Shown piece by piece: positions 25,617-35,090 of a DNA stretch of 64,000 nucleotides; within the stretch, counting starts at the first letter, position 1; every line of letters starts with the position of its first letter. A program made the position numbers and the translations under genes. The stretch is from Hyphomicrobium sp. 99 (GTDB taxonomy: Bacteria > Pseudomonadota > Alphaproteobacteria > Rhizobiales > Hyphomicrobiaceae), in contig NZ_KQ031382.1 of the NCBI RefSeq assembly GCF_000384335.2, positions 2,553,545 to 2,617,544 of the forward strand, in the 5' to 3' direction. The notes beneath the pieces were generated by a model. It worked only from the letters and a program-made list of their open reading frames with translations. It did not search any database and was not told the DNA's origin.

Positions 25617-26744
25617 TCACGGCAGCGTTCGACGGTGTTGAAGAAAGAAGCGCAACATTTCCTTTGAGGCATCCGGACCATCTTGGCTGGTGAATGAGCC
25701 TGCTGGACTGCCACCGGACCAGGAATGCCCGGCGCCGTGGAGCTCCCACAATTCAAGGATGCTGAGCCCAGATGCGTCGCGATGCACAGCATGCGAAAAA
25801 CTATATCCTTGAGATGAAGTCTTCCGCTCGGTCCGCATCCGGAAATTCGCGTCTCCAGCGACTCGAGCAATTACTTTCGCGCCGTTGGAAGGGTGGACCG
25901 TTGCGTCCCTGTCGCCGTGGAAAACTATCGTGGGCTTCGCCGCAGCAGGGGCACCACTGCCCGTATTCCCTCCTCCTCCGCGCATCGCGTTGAACGCCGA
26001 CGCGACATCGTTGGCTGAGCCACAGGCGAGTCCCGAATGCACGCCAACGGCTGCATAGAGGTCCGGATAAGCTTCTCCCATAATCGCAGCGGCAGCGCCC
26101 CCCGCTGATAACCCGGCCACATAAATACGCGCCTGATCGATGCCGTGCTCCTCAACGACCTGTCGCGTGATTCCGGCGATCAACGATGGTTCACCTTTCC
26201 CGCGTGCCTGATCGGCTGACCTGAACCAGTTCCAACATTTCGAAGCGTTCGCGGCTTGCGGCTGTTCGGGGTACACGACGAAACACCCGTGCTCTTCGGC
26301 CACGAAGTTCATGCGGGTACCCGCAGCAAAGTCATCCGCCGACTGCGTGCACCCGTGCAGCATCACGATTAACGGCCTTGGTCCGGCAGCGCAAATGGTT
26401 GGAATATAAAGTTTGTACGAACGCGCTCCTTCCGCGTTTGAAAACGAACCACTGACGTAGCGCCCTCCTTCGGGCGCGATGTCGGCTGTGTGCAGCGCGT
26501 GACGCCGTGCCCCTGGCAGGTTTGCGCCATCGAAGGACCCGAGAAGTTGCGGGATAGCGGCCGAAAGCTTTGTCGGGCGTATCTGGTCGGAGACGATCTC
26601 GCCGTCGATTGTTCCCTCGGCAGACGTTGTGCCCGTTGTCGGACTCATCGTGGCGGCTTGCAGCAACGCGAGCGCATCGCTTAAGCGACCCGCCCGGGTA
26701 AGACGTGCGGCTTCGTGCATTTTTTCAAGATCGAGAGTCTTCAT
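25617..26744 (-). CDS. PHB depolymerase-family esterase
   Basis: A protein of 375 residues of the alpha/beta-hydrolase group annotated as PHB depolymerase or LpqC-like esterases. The oxyanion region is LIVMLHGCTQSADDFAAGTR. The lipase box with the nucleophile serine is YVAGLSAGGAAAAIMG. The likely acid is in FHGDRDATVHP, and the histidine in GAGHSWSGG near the end. There is no obvious signal peptide; the first ~80 residues are an extra, mostly polar region (MHEAARLTRAGRLSDALALL). It acts on short polyhydroxyalkanoate or aromatic esters in characterised relatives. A CopG-like gene lies 62 bp upstream on the same strand. Confidence 0.85.
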   Translation of the reverse strand: MKTLDLEKMHEAARLTRAGRLSDALALLQAATMSPTTGTTSAEGTIDGEIVSDQIRPTKLSAAIPQLLGSFDGANLPGARRHALHTADIAPEGGRYVSGSFSNAEGARSYKLYIPTICAAGPRPLIVMLHGCTQSADDFAAGTRMNFVAEEHGCFVVYPEQPQAANASKCWNWFRSADQARGKGEPSLIAGITRQVVEEHGIDQARIYVAGLSAGGAAAAIMGEAYPDLYAAVGVHSGLACGSANDVASAFNAMRGGGGNTGSGAPAAAKPTIVFHGDRDATVHPSNGAKVIARVAGDANFRMRTERKTSSQGYSFSHAVHRDASGLSILELWELHGAGHSWSGGSPAGSFTSQDGPDASKEMLRFFLQHRRTLP

Positions 26745-26806
26745 ATTGAGAGGGTTCCGTTTTGTTGCCGCGTAAAGCCGCGTAAGCGGTGCCTATGGGC
26801 GTTCGA

Positions 26807-27229
26807 CTATCGGATGCGGTCGGCCAGAGCGGCTTTGACTTCCGCGCTTGCGTGGAGCGTGCCAAGTACCGTGAGCGATGCGATCGTCGCGCGTGCTAAC
26901 TTGGGCGAAACGTCGGGTGCGATGGTAAGAAGCCCGAGCACTCGGAGATCAAGTTGCTGGCCGGCCGCACGCGCGGCCTCAAGCTCCTGGCGGTCGAGCC
27001 GTCGTAACCCGAGATCAAGCGATTGCCGCCTCACGGCTTTGTTGACGACCTCGGCGTGCCGCTCGATCTGGTTGCGAATGGCGCTGCGTATGAAATCGGT
27101 TCTGTTTGAATAGAAACCTTCCTCGACCAGTAGATCGATCTGCCCGAGATCCACGTAGCCAAGATTGATTGTGATCTTCTCTGAATCGGGGCCCCGCGGC
27201 CTTAACTCGCGGACATTATCTTTCGCCAT
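26807..27229 (-). CDS. Ribbon-helix-helix (CopG-like) regulator
   Basis: A protein of 140 residues starting at MAKDNVRELRP. The segment EKITINLGYVDLGQIDLLVE then FYSNRTDFIRSAIRNQIERH is the beta-strand/helix/helix of a ribbon-helix-helix DNA-binding protein. A basic middle (VRRQSLDLGLRRLDRQELEA) and an Ala-rich C-terminal helix follow. It precedes the esterase gene and probably shares its transcript, so it may control it or itself. The start abuts the ruined recombinase. It resembles regulators often found next to PHB-depolymerase-like genes, which is recalled, not proven. Confidence 0.7.
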   Translation of the reverse strand: MAKDNVRELRPRGPDSEKITINLGYVDLGQIDLLVEEGFYSNRTDFIRSAIRNQIERHAEVVNKAVRRQSLDLGLRRLDRQELEAARAAGQQLDLRVLGLLTIAPDVSPKLARATIASLTVLGTLHASAEVKAALADRIR

Positions 27230-27239
27230 ATTCAGCCAT

Positions 27240-27800
27240 CCAAACACCATCCGTATGGATGGCAGATGGGATCGCGCTGGCGACTTTCAAGCGGAAACCT
27301 GAAACTTCATGAGCGAGGTGGCCGGTTCGGCGGTAGATCAGCACCGCCTTGGTTCGGCGTAGCGAGTGTGTGCCGAACTTCGCTGGAGCGAGACCGATGC
27401 TAGCCACTCAGTCCTGCACGAGCCGCGCGTACTGGCGAGTGGTTAGTCGACGGTCGGTATTGCCTCGGTCGGCGAACAGAAACTGTCCTGTCTTCCTATC
27501 CCTCAGTCTCAGATACTGGTCGATCGCCTGTCGTGTCTGGTCGGTCAGCTCGAACCGCACCGGCCGACCTGTCTTTTTCTGACGAATCGTGGCGCGGTCC
27601 ATCGCGTAGCCGCTCGGAGCCACGTCATCGACGCGGACGGCGACAACGTCACAGCCCCGCAGCTTGCTGTCGATCGCCAAATTGAACAGGGCAAGATCGC
27701 GTGTCTTGCCCTGCATCTGAAGTTTTGTCCGGATCGACCAGACATGGCTCGGCCTGAGCGGCGGCTTTGCGCCAATCAGCTTGCCCTCGTTCCAAGGTGT
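27240..27800 (-). pseudogene. Tyrosine recombinase/integrase, broken
   Basis: The minus strand reads [20 protein letters not shown], then DLALFNLAIDSKLRGCDVVA (with catalytic Arg in KLRGCD), QKKTGRPVRFELT, RRLTTRQYARLV, an in-frame TGA, then ASIGLAPAKFGTHSLRRTKA and LIYRRTGHL. After this the sequence runs into unrelated DNA, losing the tyrosine. So it has one nonsense change plus loss of the C-terminus. A matching C-terminal piece lies at 16969-17106. The front is fused to an aldehyde dehydrogenase fragment, evidence of deletion or rearrangement. Confidence 0.82.
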
Positions 27801-27960
27801 CCGGGTAAGATCTCTTCGCGCTCGATCGTCATACCCGGCTTAACATCCGCGAATACCGTCGGCTTGACGTAGTATCCGCTGTTGAATTCCTCCGGGCGGC
27901 CAAGTCCGCCGCAAAGAAGGCGGGCTCCTTCGTCGACACTTTCAACTTCGAACAAAACTG
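27795..27960 (-). pseudogene. Aldehyde dehydrogenase internal fragment
   Basis: The minus frame contains [38 protein letters not shown] and EI. This is the conserved stretch of NAD(P)-dependent aldehyde dehydrogenases just before the EIFGPV motif. Only about 50 residues remain, with neither catalytic cysteine nor glutamate. It joins a coiled-coil pseudogene upstream and recombinase DNA downstream. Confidence 0.75.
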
Positions 27961-28800
27961 GCGTCGTCCCAACCGGCGTTAACCGCTCGATCTTTAACTC
28001 GCCCTGCTCTCCGAGAACATGCTTATGAAGCTCGTCGAAGTCAGAGCACCATACCGTCTCGATATCCCGATCTTTTGAGCGATCGTTGGCGCTTGCTTCA
28101 GAGCCAAACCGCGCGGGCCGGAACTGCAACTGTTCGGCCCCCCTCACTTCGACACCCATCTCAGGGTTCGCGGCACGGCGCATCACCAACCGGCCATCTT
28201 TGACCCAAGCTGTTTCCATGTCCTCGCGTGCTTCGTAGCCCAGGTCTGCGAGCGTCTTTAAAATGGCGCGGCGCTTCGCTGCCAATGCTCTTCCCTTCCG
28301 CTCGGCGTCAGTGACGTCCGCCACACGTTTCGAAAGCGACGCCGCCGTCGAGGCATCTTCACGCCGCAAGGCATCCCGTACTTCCGCGACCAACGGCGTG
28401 GCCGCCGGAAGGCCTCCAGTTCGGCCACCTTTGTTTCAAGAGCAGAGAGTGCCTTGACCTCATCTCGGCGCTTTTGGATTGCCGCAGAAATCTCAAGCTG
28501 GAGGGTATCGGCCACCATCCGTTGCTTGGCTTCTGAGGTCTCGCCGGACACAGCAGCTGCCGCACTGATAGGGCCTCGGCGGCCTTGTCGCCGCCCAACA
28601 TGCGCAGCTCCGCGAGCGCAGCATCCAGGCTGCGCGCACAGTCCTCAGAAGCCGAGGGCTGCTTGTTGAGCCAGCTGGCGAAGCTGGTGACTTCTACGCC
28701 GCCTCTCAGCTTGTCCGCCAGCGCCCGCTGTTCGTCGGTTAAGCCTGCATCCGGTTTACTTTGCGGCAAACCGGCCAGCACTTGCTGTATGATCAGCGGC
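27960..28800 (-). pseudogene. Coiled-coil hypothetical protein, frameshifted
   Basis: Three adjoining minus frames read as one protein: QSKPDAGLTDEQRALADKLR, SWLNKQPSASEDCARSLDAA, then [36 protein letters not shown], then [20 protein letters not shown] and [20 protein letters not shown]. Shifts fall near 28565 and 28410. Helical, charged segments suggest coiled coils. I do not recognise the family. It ends in the aldehyde dehydrogenase scrap, so the C-terminus is lost too. Confidence 0.6.
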
Positions 28801-28875
28801 CACTGGTAGTCAGCGCAGATAACTGTTGCCCTGGTCGACTAACACTTTCTCCACGCAAGAGACGCTCGACCGCCG

Positions 28876-29283
28876 TCATCTTACTTTCAGGGGCGCGTTA
28901 TCTCCGCCCAGCAGTGCGCCAGGGAAGAATGTTGGCTCTTCAGCTTCGATGGTGACGGCTGGAGGGCCAGTGGCTAGGACCTTGTCAATCCATCCGCTCC
29001 GGGCGGGTAGGGTGACAGAAAGCGTCATGTCGAGTTTCAAGGCAGGCTCAATGAGATTTTTCCCGCTCGAGCCCGAACGATAAAACAATATCGTGCCGGT
29101 GAAGGCGCTGCGGCCCGACACGGAAATCGGGGCAAATGGAGTTTTCGGACGCTTCAGGCGCTCCGCAACGTCCTCTCGGCTTCCGAAATACTGAGCGTCA
29201 GCCACATAGCTGCTCTTGAATTTTTCTATTTGCCCCGTGGCAAGGGCTCTTCGCTTCAAAATTATCATTGGGATCGTCGGCAA
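28876..29283 (-). CDS. Hypothetical protein
   Basis: A protein of 135 residues, no signal peptide or membrane helix, rich in beta-type sequence (ISVSGRSAFTGTILFYRSG, LKLDMTLSVTLPARSG). I see no known motif. The start is uncertain and it may be the tail of a longer lost gene, since it sits at the edge of decayed DNA. It is divergent from the efflux operon starting at 29437. Confidence 0.4.
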   Translation of the reverse strand: MPTIPMIILKRRALATGQIEKFKSSYVADAQYFGSREDVAERLKRPKTPFAPISVSGRSAFTGTILFYRSGSSGKNLIEPALKLDMTLSVTLPARSGWIDKVLATGPPAVTIEAEEPTFFPGALLGGDNAPLKVR

Positions 29284-29436
29284 GTCATCGATCGCAAAAA
29301 AATTTTGGTTTGATCGAAATTAAATGATTTTGTCGTCGCAGAGCGGATGTGACAGAGCCTGGAACCAGATGCGGGCAGGATTCGGCAGACCCCCGCCGGA
29401 TCCTGTCCGCCCGGGGGAGGTGTTCGTCGAACCCAC

Positions 29437-31518
29437 ATGTCACCATCCATAAACGCGACCCGCTGGCACCATCATCTTTTGTTGTTTGACTCCCACCGGC
29501 TCATCTTTTCCTTAAGCAGTTATCTTGCTTGTGTTTTGACGCTCGGGATCGCGTTCGCGGCCAGCCTCCCGCGGCCGTGGTGGGCGATTTTGACCGTGTA
29601 CGTCACGGCGCAGCCCATGTCCGGTGCGCTGCGCCCAAAGGCGTTGTATCGACTGATCGGGATTATTCTCGGCGCGCTCGTTGCCATCGTCCTCGTTCCC
29701 AATCTTCAAAATTCTCCGGAGTTGTTGGTTCTCTGCCTCTCGGCATGGACCGGGTTGTGCATCTATCTTGCCGTCCTCGACCGCACCCCCCGTGCCTTCC
29801 TGTTTCAAATGGCCGGCTTTAGCGCGGCCGTTGCCAGCTTTCCCTATCTCGATGATCCCGGGAATATTTTTACGACGACCATATCCCGCGTCGAAGAAAT
29901 GACTGTCGCAATCGCGATGGTGACGCTCGTGCATAGCGTGATCCGGCCGTGGAATGTCCAGGAAATCATCTATTTCCGCGCGAAACGCTTTCTCGTCGAT
30001 GCGATCGCGTGGGCCGATGGCGCTATCGACTTGCGCCATAGGAATCTTACGTACGCCCACCGCCAACGCGTCGCCTCCGACGTGACGGAACTCGGAGTAA
30101 TCGCGATCCACTTGCCATACGACATGAGGGGCGCTGCCGGTGCCCGTGGCATGGTTCATGGTCTGCAACAGCGGCTTGCGGCGCTTATTCCGTTGGCTTC
30201 CGCTATAGCCCAGCGCCTCGACCTCTTAGACAAGAAAGAAATCGACCCTGAGCTCTCTCGTCTGATCGATGATACGCGGACATGGTTGCGGGAATGCGCG
30301 GACGCGCCGACCAACAAGTTGGAAGGCATGGCGGCGCGTCTTGCAGCGCGCGCGCGATCCTTATCGCATAAGAGCAGCGAGGAAAGGCGTTGGCAGGCGC
30401 TGATCGTCGCGAGCCTCGCCGAACGCCTCGCCGAGTTTGTCGAAACGCTGCAAGAGGCCAAGAGCCTTACAGAAGCGCTTGATCAACCGTCAATGCTCGA
30501 CCCTTCTTTAGCGATAGACGAAAAGCGCCCTCCAATTGCGCGCGATCCTGTCATGGCGGCGCTTGCTGGACTCGCGATGGCGGCGGCGATCATTCTCTAT
30601 TGCGCGGTCTGGATACTGCTGGCATGGCCGTCGGGATCGGCGACGGCGGCGTTCGCGGCCCTCGTTACTTGCTCCTTTGCGGCGCAGGAAGATCCCGCGC
30701 CGATTATCGGCCGCTATCTCTTCGCGACGCTTGTGACCTTTCCGATCGCAGCGGCCTACATGTTCGCCATATTGCCGCTCGTCGATGGCTACATGTTGCT
30801 GAGTGTAGCCCTTGCTCCGGCCTTAATCGGCATAGGGTATATTCAGGCGGACTCGGCACGATCGGCGATCGCGCTTCCGATGTTCTCCTGTCTGATAGTC
30901 GGCCTTGGTTTCGTCGATTCTTTCCAGGCCGATTTCGCCGTGTTCGCAAACACTGGCATTGCCCAAGTCATGGGCATCGTCATTACGATTGCGGTCACGC
31001 GCCTTTTTCGTTCGGTTGGCATCGAATGGACCGCGCGCCGGATCATCCGCGAGCAATGGCGTGACATCGCGGAGCTAGCCCAAGGGGCGACGGAACCTCG
31101 TCTCAAGGATTGGACCGCTCTGGCGCTCGATCGGATGGGCCAGATCGCAGCGCGCATGGCGCTCGCAAGCGAGAGCGACGCGCTTCATGCCGCCGACGGC
31201 TTAAGCGATATCCGCGTGGGTCGTAATATTCTCCACCTACGAAAGGCCGCCGCGAGTGCAAGTGCGAAGGTCAAAAACGCAATCGAGAACGTGCTTTCTG
31301 AACTCGCTCAAGTATTTCGCCAGCGCTATCGCGAAGCGAATGTGGCTCCGGCCGGCCCACAACTTCTGTGGGCGCTCGATGAGGCCATCGGCGCGATCCA
31401 AACAGCAGAGGACCGAAGCGACGTGTTGCGGCAGGCCCTCCTCGCTGCCGTCGGCATTCATTGCAATCTCTTCCCAGCGGAATCCAGGATTGAGGAGACC
31501 AAAATTCATGGTCGATGA
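29437..31518 (+). CDS. FUSC-family inner-membrane efflux protein (AaeB-like)
   Basis: A protein of 693 residues with two blocks of membrane helices. The first is about residues 20-160 (ACVLTLGIAFAASLPRPWWA, LIGIILGALVAIVLV) and the second about 370-520 (LAGLAMAAAIILYCAVWILL, FPIAAAYMFAILPLVDG). A large soluble part lies between and after them. This is the layout of FUSC/AaeB exporters of aromatic acids and similar toxic compounds. The DUF1656, HlyD-type and NodT-type genes follow with overlaps, giving a full cell-envelope export system. Substrate not predictable. Confidence 0.88.
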   Translation: MSPSINATRWHHHLLLFDSHRLIFSLSSYLACVLTLGIAFAASLPRPWWAILTVYVTAQPMSGALRPKALYRLIGIILGALVAIVLVPNLQNSPELLVLCLSAWTGLCIYLAVLDRTPRAFLFQMAGFSAAVASFPYLDDPGNIFTTTISRVEEMTVAIAMVTLVHSVIRPWNVQEIIYFRAKRFLVDAIAWADGAIDLRHRNLTYAHRQRVASDVTELGVIAIHLPYDMRGAAGARGMVHGLQQRLAALIPLASAIAQRLDLLDKKEIDPELSRLIDDTRTWLRECADAPTNKLEGMAARLAARARSLSHKSSEERRWQALIVASLAERLAEFVETLQEAKSLTEALDQPSMLDPSLAIDEKRPPIARDPVMAALAGLAMAAAIILYCAVWILLAWPSGSATAAFAALVTCSFAAQEDPAPIIGRYLFATLVTFPIAAAYMFAILPLVDGYMLLSVALAPALIGIGYIQADSARSAIALPMFSCLIVGLGFVDSFQADFAVFANTGIAQVMGIVITIAVTRLFRSVGIEWTARRIIREQWRDIAELAQGATEPRLKDWTALALDRMGQIAARMALASESDALHAADGLSDIRVGRNILHLRKAAASASAKVKNAIENVLSELAQVFRQRYREANVAPAGPQLLWALDEAIGAIQTAEDRSDVLRQALLAAVGIHCNLFPAESRIEETKIHGR

Positions 31519-31738
31519 AGTTCAAATTTTCGGCGTGTACTTTCCCGCCGCGCTCGTCTGGGCTGCTCTTGCGGCCACCTTAGCTTATGTCATACGGCCA
31601 CTAATCGCCAGAATGCCACTGCGTCATGTCAATAGCCACATGGGCATTCTCGATATCGCAGTGTTTGTGACTTTCTGGTGGGGGCTTTCCATCCTCGCCG
31701 ATGCGCACGTATTGCCGCGGGAATTTCCTCTCCAATGA
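31508..31738 (+). CDS. DUF1656 small membrane protein (AaeX-like)
   Basis: A protein of 76 residues with two membrane helices (YFPAALVWAALAATLAYVI and ILDIAVFVTFWWGLSIL). The pattern EVQIFGVYFP at the front is the hallmark of DUF1656 proteins, which sit beside FUSC and HlyD partners, as AaeX does. The start overlaps the FUSC stop by 11 bp and the stop overlaps the next start (ATGA). Its exact role in the pump is unknown. Confidence 0.88.
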   Translation: MVDEVQIFGVYFPAALVWAALAATLAYVIRPLIARMPLRHVNSHMGILDIAVFVTFWWGLSILADAHVLPREFPLQ

Positions 31739-32631
31739 ATGGCATGCTGTGGAGCCGTACGCTTGGAACCCTAGTTATGGTGTCACTCACTCTTGTGGGA
31801 ATGCAGGCGCTTTGGCAGCGCTATCAAGTCGATCCGCTAACCCGCGACGGAAAGATAAGGGCCGACGTCGTGCAAGTGGCGACCGACGTCGCCGGGCTGA
31901 TCACCGACGTACGTGTTCGTGACAACGAGTATGTGCGGAAGGGACAGGTTCTGCTCGTCATGGACCGGCCGCGTTACGAACTTGCGCTTCAGGCAGCGGA
32001 GGCCCTGGTTCAAAGCAAGCAGGCGTCGCTCACGCAAGCGGAGAGGGAAGATCAGCGCAATCACACGATGAAGAATGTAATCGCTGCGGAAACTGTCGAG
32101 CAGGGAAGCGCACGTGTCGACGAGTTGCGGGGCGGACTGGCACAGGCCGTAGCCGCACGCGATCTTGCGAAACTCAATCTTGACCGTACCAGCGTACGAG
32201 CGCCCGTCGATGGCTATGTATCAAACATGACCCTTCAGCCGGGAACATACATGAAGGCAGGGGATGCGGTCGCGGCTCTCGTTTACGACCAATCGATACG
32301 CATCGAAGGATACTTTGAGGAAACCAAAATTCCTGCCATCCATGTCGGCGATCCCGCCGTTGCCTTTCTTATGGGCGTGGCCGAGCCGATCCACGGACAT
32401 GTCGAGAGCATCGCGACCGGCGTCGAAGACCGCGAGCGCAGCGATCGCGAATCCGCCCTCGCGAACGTTAACCCGTCCTTCCAATGGGTCCGTCTTGCTC
32501 AGCGCATTCCGGTCCGCGTGACGATCGATAAGCTACCGGCGGGGCTTAAACTCATCGTCGGGCAGACAGCAACAGTGGAAGTTAAGCCGCATACGGGAGA
32601 GGCAACCGTAAAGCGGAGCTTTCCATGGTGA
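31735..32631 (+). CDS. HlyD-family periplasmic adaptor
   Basis: A protein of 298 residues starting at MNGMLWSRTL in an ATGA overlap. An N-terminal membrane anchor (TLGTLVMVSLTLVGMQALW) is followed by a biotinyl-lipoyl half-motif (ITDVRVRDNEYVRKGQVLLV), a coiled-coil hairpin (LQAAEALVQSKQASLTQAER) and the second lipoyl half (LDRTSVRAPVDGYVSNM). It bridges the FUSC pump to the outer-membrane channel encoded next. Same transcript. Confidence 0.92.
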   Translation: MNGMLWSRTLGTLVMVSLTLVGMQALWQRYQVDPLTRDGKIRADVVQVATDVAGLITDVRVRDNEYVRKGQVLLVMDRPRYELALQAAEALVQSKQASLTQAEREDQRNHTMKNVIAAETVEQGSARVDELRGGLAQAVAARDLAKLNLDRTSVRAPVDGYVSNMTLQPGTYMKAGDAVAALVYDQSIRIEGYFEETKIPAIHVGDPAVAFLMGVAEPIHGHVESIATGVEDRERSDRESALANVNPSFQWVRLAQRIPVRVTIDKLPAGLKLIVGQTATVEVKPHTGEATVKRSFPW

Positions 32632-34109
32632 GACAGGCGTCGATCGCGGCTTCGACGGTATGCTTGTTCCTCGGCGCATGCGTCGTCGGTCCCAATTACC
32701 AGTTGCCCACCAGTTCGCTCTTCAATGCGCCCGAGTCGCAAGGCTCGTTTTCTTCCAAAACGAAAGCCATCGTCGTTGAGGCGCCGGTCAGCAACTGGTG
32801 GCGGCTCTACAATGATCAAAGGCTCGCGGGGTTTGTCGAGAAAGCCCTTGTTGCCAATACCGACCTTCGCGCCGCGGAAGCCAATCTCGAGCGAGCACAC
32901 GCTCTGCTCGCCGAAGCCGAGACCGCGCGCCAAATTAACGGCGCTGCAAATTTTGATACGAGCTATGTTCAGCAGTCGGCTGAATCCTATCTCAGCCACA
33001 CCAAACCACCCCAGCATGAAATCGCAAATACCGGAATTTCGATCACCTATGACCTTGATCTTTTCGGGAGGATCCGTCGCGGCATCGAATCCGCAACATC
33101 GGCGGACGAGGCCGCTGTCGCCGCGCGCGATCTCGTGCGAGTGAACGTCGCGGCCGACACAACCCGCGCTTATGCCGATATTTGCAATGGTGGCAACGAA
33201 CTAAATTCCGCCCGTCGCACGGTGCGTGTGCAGAAACAGGCGATCGCCTTCACGGGCGCGCTGGTCAGCAATGGGCGCGCGGCCCGATTCGATATCGATC
33301 GGCAGCAAGGCCTATATGCAGAATTGCAGTCACGAATTCCTCTCCTTGAAGCCCGTCAACGCAACGCCGCTTATCGGCTGATGATGCTAGTCGGCGAGCC
33401 GCCCGAAAAATTGGACCGCTCGCTTCTCTCCTGCAAATCCCCGCTGGAGCTTTCCTCGCCGATTGCTGTCGGCGATGCTCGCGCGCTGCTCAGACGCCGT
33501 CCTGATGTTCGAGCAGCCGAGCGACGGCTCGCCGCAGCCTCCGCAATTATCGGCGTCGAAACCGCCGATCTCTACCCCGATGTGAAAATTGGCGCGTCTA
33601 TTGGAACACAAGGCGCAGCTCCGGATTTGTTTGGAGCGCTGACCAATCGGTTCGGCGTCGGCCCGACCATAAGTTGGAATATCAATCAAAACGTGGCCCG
33701 CGCGCGCATTGCGGCAGCGCAAGCGCAAAGCCGCGCGGACCTCGCGAGCTTCGATAGAGCTGTGCTGACGGCCTTGCGCGAAATCGAAAGCGCACTTACG
33801 AGCTACGCATTCAGCCTCGATCGGCTCAAAAATCTCAAAGACGCGCGCGACCGCGCTGCCAAAGTGGCAAAGGATGCACGCGAGTTGTGGCAAGGGGGCA
33901 GCACCGATGCGCTTACGTCGCTCGAGGCTGATCGAAGCCTCGCGGCGGCCGAACAGGCCTACGCTGCGGGTCAGACCGACGTCAATCTCAATCAGATCGC
34001 GATTTTCCTAGCTCTCGGCGGTGGATGGGAGGCGCCCTCACAGATTGACGCGGCCGAGGGACTGGCTGGGAAAGGGGAAACGAAAGACACGCACAGCCAC
34101 GCCGGCTAA
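32625..34109 (+). CDS. NodT-family outer-membrane efflux channel
   Basis: A protein of 494 residues with a lipoprotein-type leader (TVCLFLGACVVGPNYQLP), Cys20 being the likely lipid attachment, as in NodT/OprM channels. Repeated long helices (ADLRAAEANLERAHALLAEA type, RRRPDVRAAERRLAAASA) form the tunnel. The start overlaps the adaptor stop by 7 bp. It completes the export system. A LysR gene follows 78 bp later. Confidence 0.92.
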   Translation: MVRQASIAASTVCLFLGACVVGPNYQLPTSSLFNAPESQGSFSSKTKAIVVEAPVSNWWRLYNDQRLAGFVEKALVANTDLRAAEANLERAHALLAEAETARQINGAANFDTSYVQQSAESYLSHTKPPQHEIANTGISITYDLDLFGRIRRGIESATSADEAAVAARDLVRVNVAADTTRAYADICNGGNELNSARRTVRVQKQAIAFTGALVSNGRAARFDIDRQQGLYAELQSRIPLLEARQRNAAYRLMMLVGEPPEKLDRSLLSCKSPLELSSPIAVGDARALLRRRPDVRAAERRLAAASAIIGVETADLYPDVKIGASIGTQGAAPDLFGALTNRFGVGPTISWNINQNVARARIAAAQAQSRADLASFDRAVLTALREIESALTSYAFSLDRLKNLKDARDRAAKVAKDARELWQGGSTDALTSLEADRSLAAAEQAYAAGQTDVNLNQIAIFLALGGGWEAPSQIDAAEGLAGKGETKDTHSHAG

Positions 34110-34187
34110 TAGGAAAGACTACAAAAGAAAAAAACAACTTCGCAAGGCATCGTTCAGAGTACCCCCCAGCAGCATTTAACGGCAGCC

Positions 34188-35039
34188 ATGGACATAACTT
34201 CGGCACGAACTTTTTTGGAAGTCGTCAAGACAGGAAGCTTTGCGGCGGCGGCTGCCAATTTGCATGTAACCCAAACCGCCATCGGCGCAAGGATACGCGT
34301 GCTCGAGCAGGAACTTGGCCGCCCCCTTTTCGTGCGAAACAAGCTAGGCACTCAGCTTACCGCCGCGGGCCAAAAATTTCACTGCTTCGCGATAAGTCTT
34401 GTCAGACTTTCTGAGCAAGCGGTTCGTTCGATCGCGCTACCCCATGAGCAAGACGCAGTCGTCTCAATTGGCACGGAACTCAGCATTTCGGATCCTCTTG
34501 TCCCCTTATGGCTTGTATGGATGCGTCGTACGTATCCACAATTTGCGCTTTCGGTCCGCGTGGATACGGCAGAGCGATTGATCGAACAGGTTCAAGAAGG
34601 CTTGCTTGATGCGGCTATCCTCTACGGCGCTCCGCGTAAGATCGGCTTAATCGCCGAGCTTATCTTTGAAGAAAAACTCGTCTTGGCAGAGGCCAAGGGC
34701 AGCACACAATCGGCGGCATCGCACGAGACCGTTCGGATAGATTGGGGCGAAGAATTCTCCGATGCCTTTCACGCCGCTTTTCCCGCAGCTCCGCCTTCGA
34801 CCGTAGCCGTTAGCTATGGGCCGCTCGCGCTCGAATACATTCTCGCGGTAGGCGGGCGGGGTTATTTCCGGCGCGGTTTCATCAAGCCATATCTCAAAGA
34901 CGGCCTTTTGACCCTGGTACCCAATTCGCCAGAATTTTCTTATTCTGCTTATGTTATTCATTCCGCGCGAGCCGATGAAAGCATCATCGCTCATATTCGC
35001 GAAGGACTTCGCGCGTCCTCTGCTGGAATGGCCGATTGA
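34188..35039 (+). CDS. LysR-family transcriptional regulator
   Basis: A protein of 283 residues. The N-terminal helix-turn-helix is typical (TFLEVVKTGSFAAAAANLHV, then VTQTAIGARIRVLEQELG and PLFVRNKLGTQLTAAG). The C-terminal effector-binding domain is divergent. It sits downstream of, and in the same direction as, the efflux operon rather than divergently, so control of that operon is plausible but unproven. A hairpin with T-run lies just after its stop. Confidence 0.9.
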   Translation: MDITSARTFLEVVKTGSFAAAAANLHVTQTAIGARIRVLEQELGRPLFVRNKLGTQLTAAGQKFHCFAISLVRLSEQAVRSIALPHEQDAVVSIGTELSISDPLVPLWLVWMRRTYPQFALSVRVDTAERLIEQVQEGLLDAAILYGAPRKIGLIAELIFEEKLVLAEAKGSTQSAASHETVRIDWGEEFSDAFHAAFPAAPPSTVAVSYGPLALEYILAVGGRGYFRRGFIKPYLKDGLLTLVPNSPEFSYSAYVIHSARADESIIAHIREGLRASSAGMAD

Positions 35040-35056
35040 AGCCCTTTGGCGGACAA

Positions 35057-35090
35057 AATAATTGCGGTTTTTCCGCATTATTATGCTTTT
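35057..35090 (+). terminator. Intrinsic terminator after the LysR gene
   Basis: TGCGG (35063-35067) pairs with CCGCA (35073-35077) over a T5 loop, extended by AATAA/TTATT around one bulged base, followed by ATGCTTTTG. It lies about 20 bp after the LysR stop. Confidence 0.6.

Noticed and set aside
29512-30168. 218-codon open frame on the minus strand
   Set aside because: Antisense to the FUSC gene and without protein-like features.
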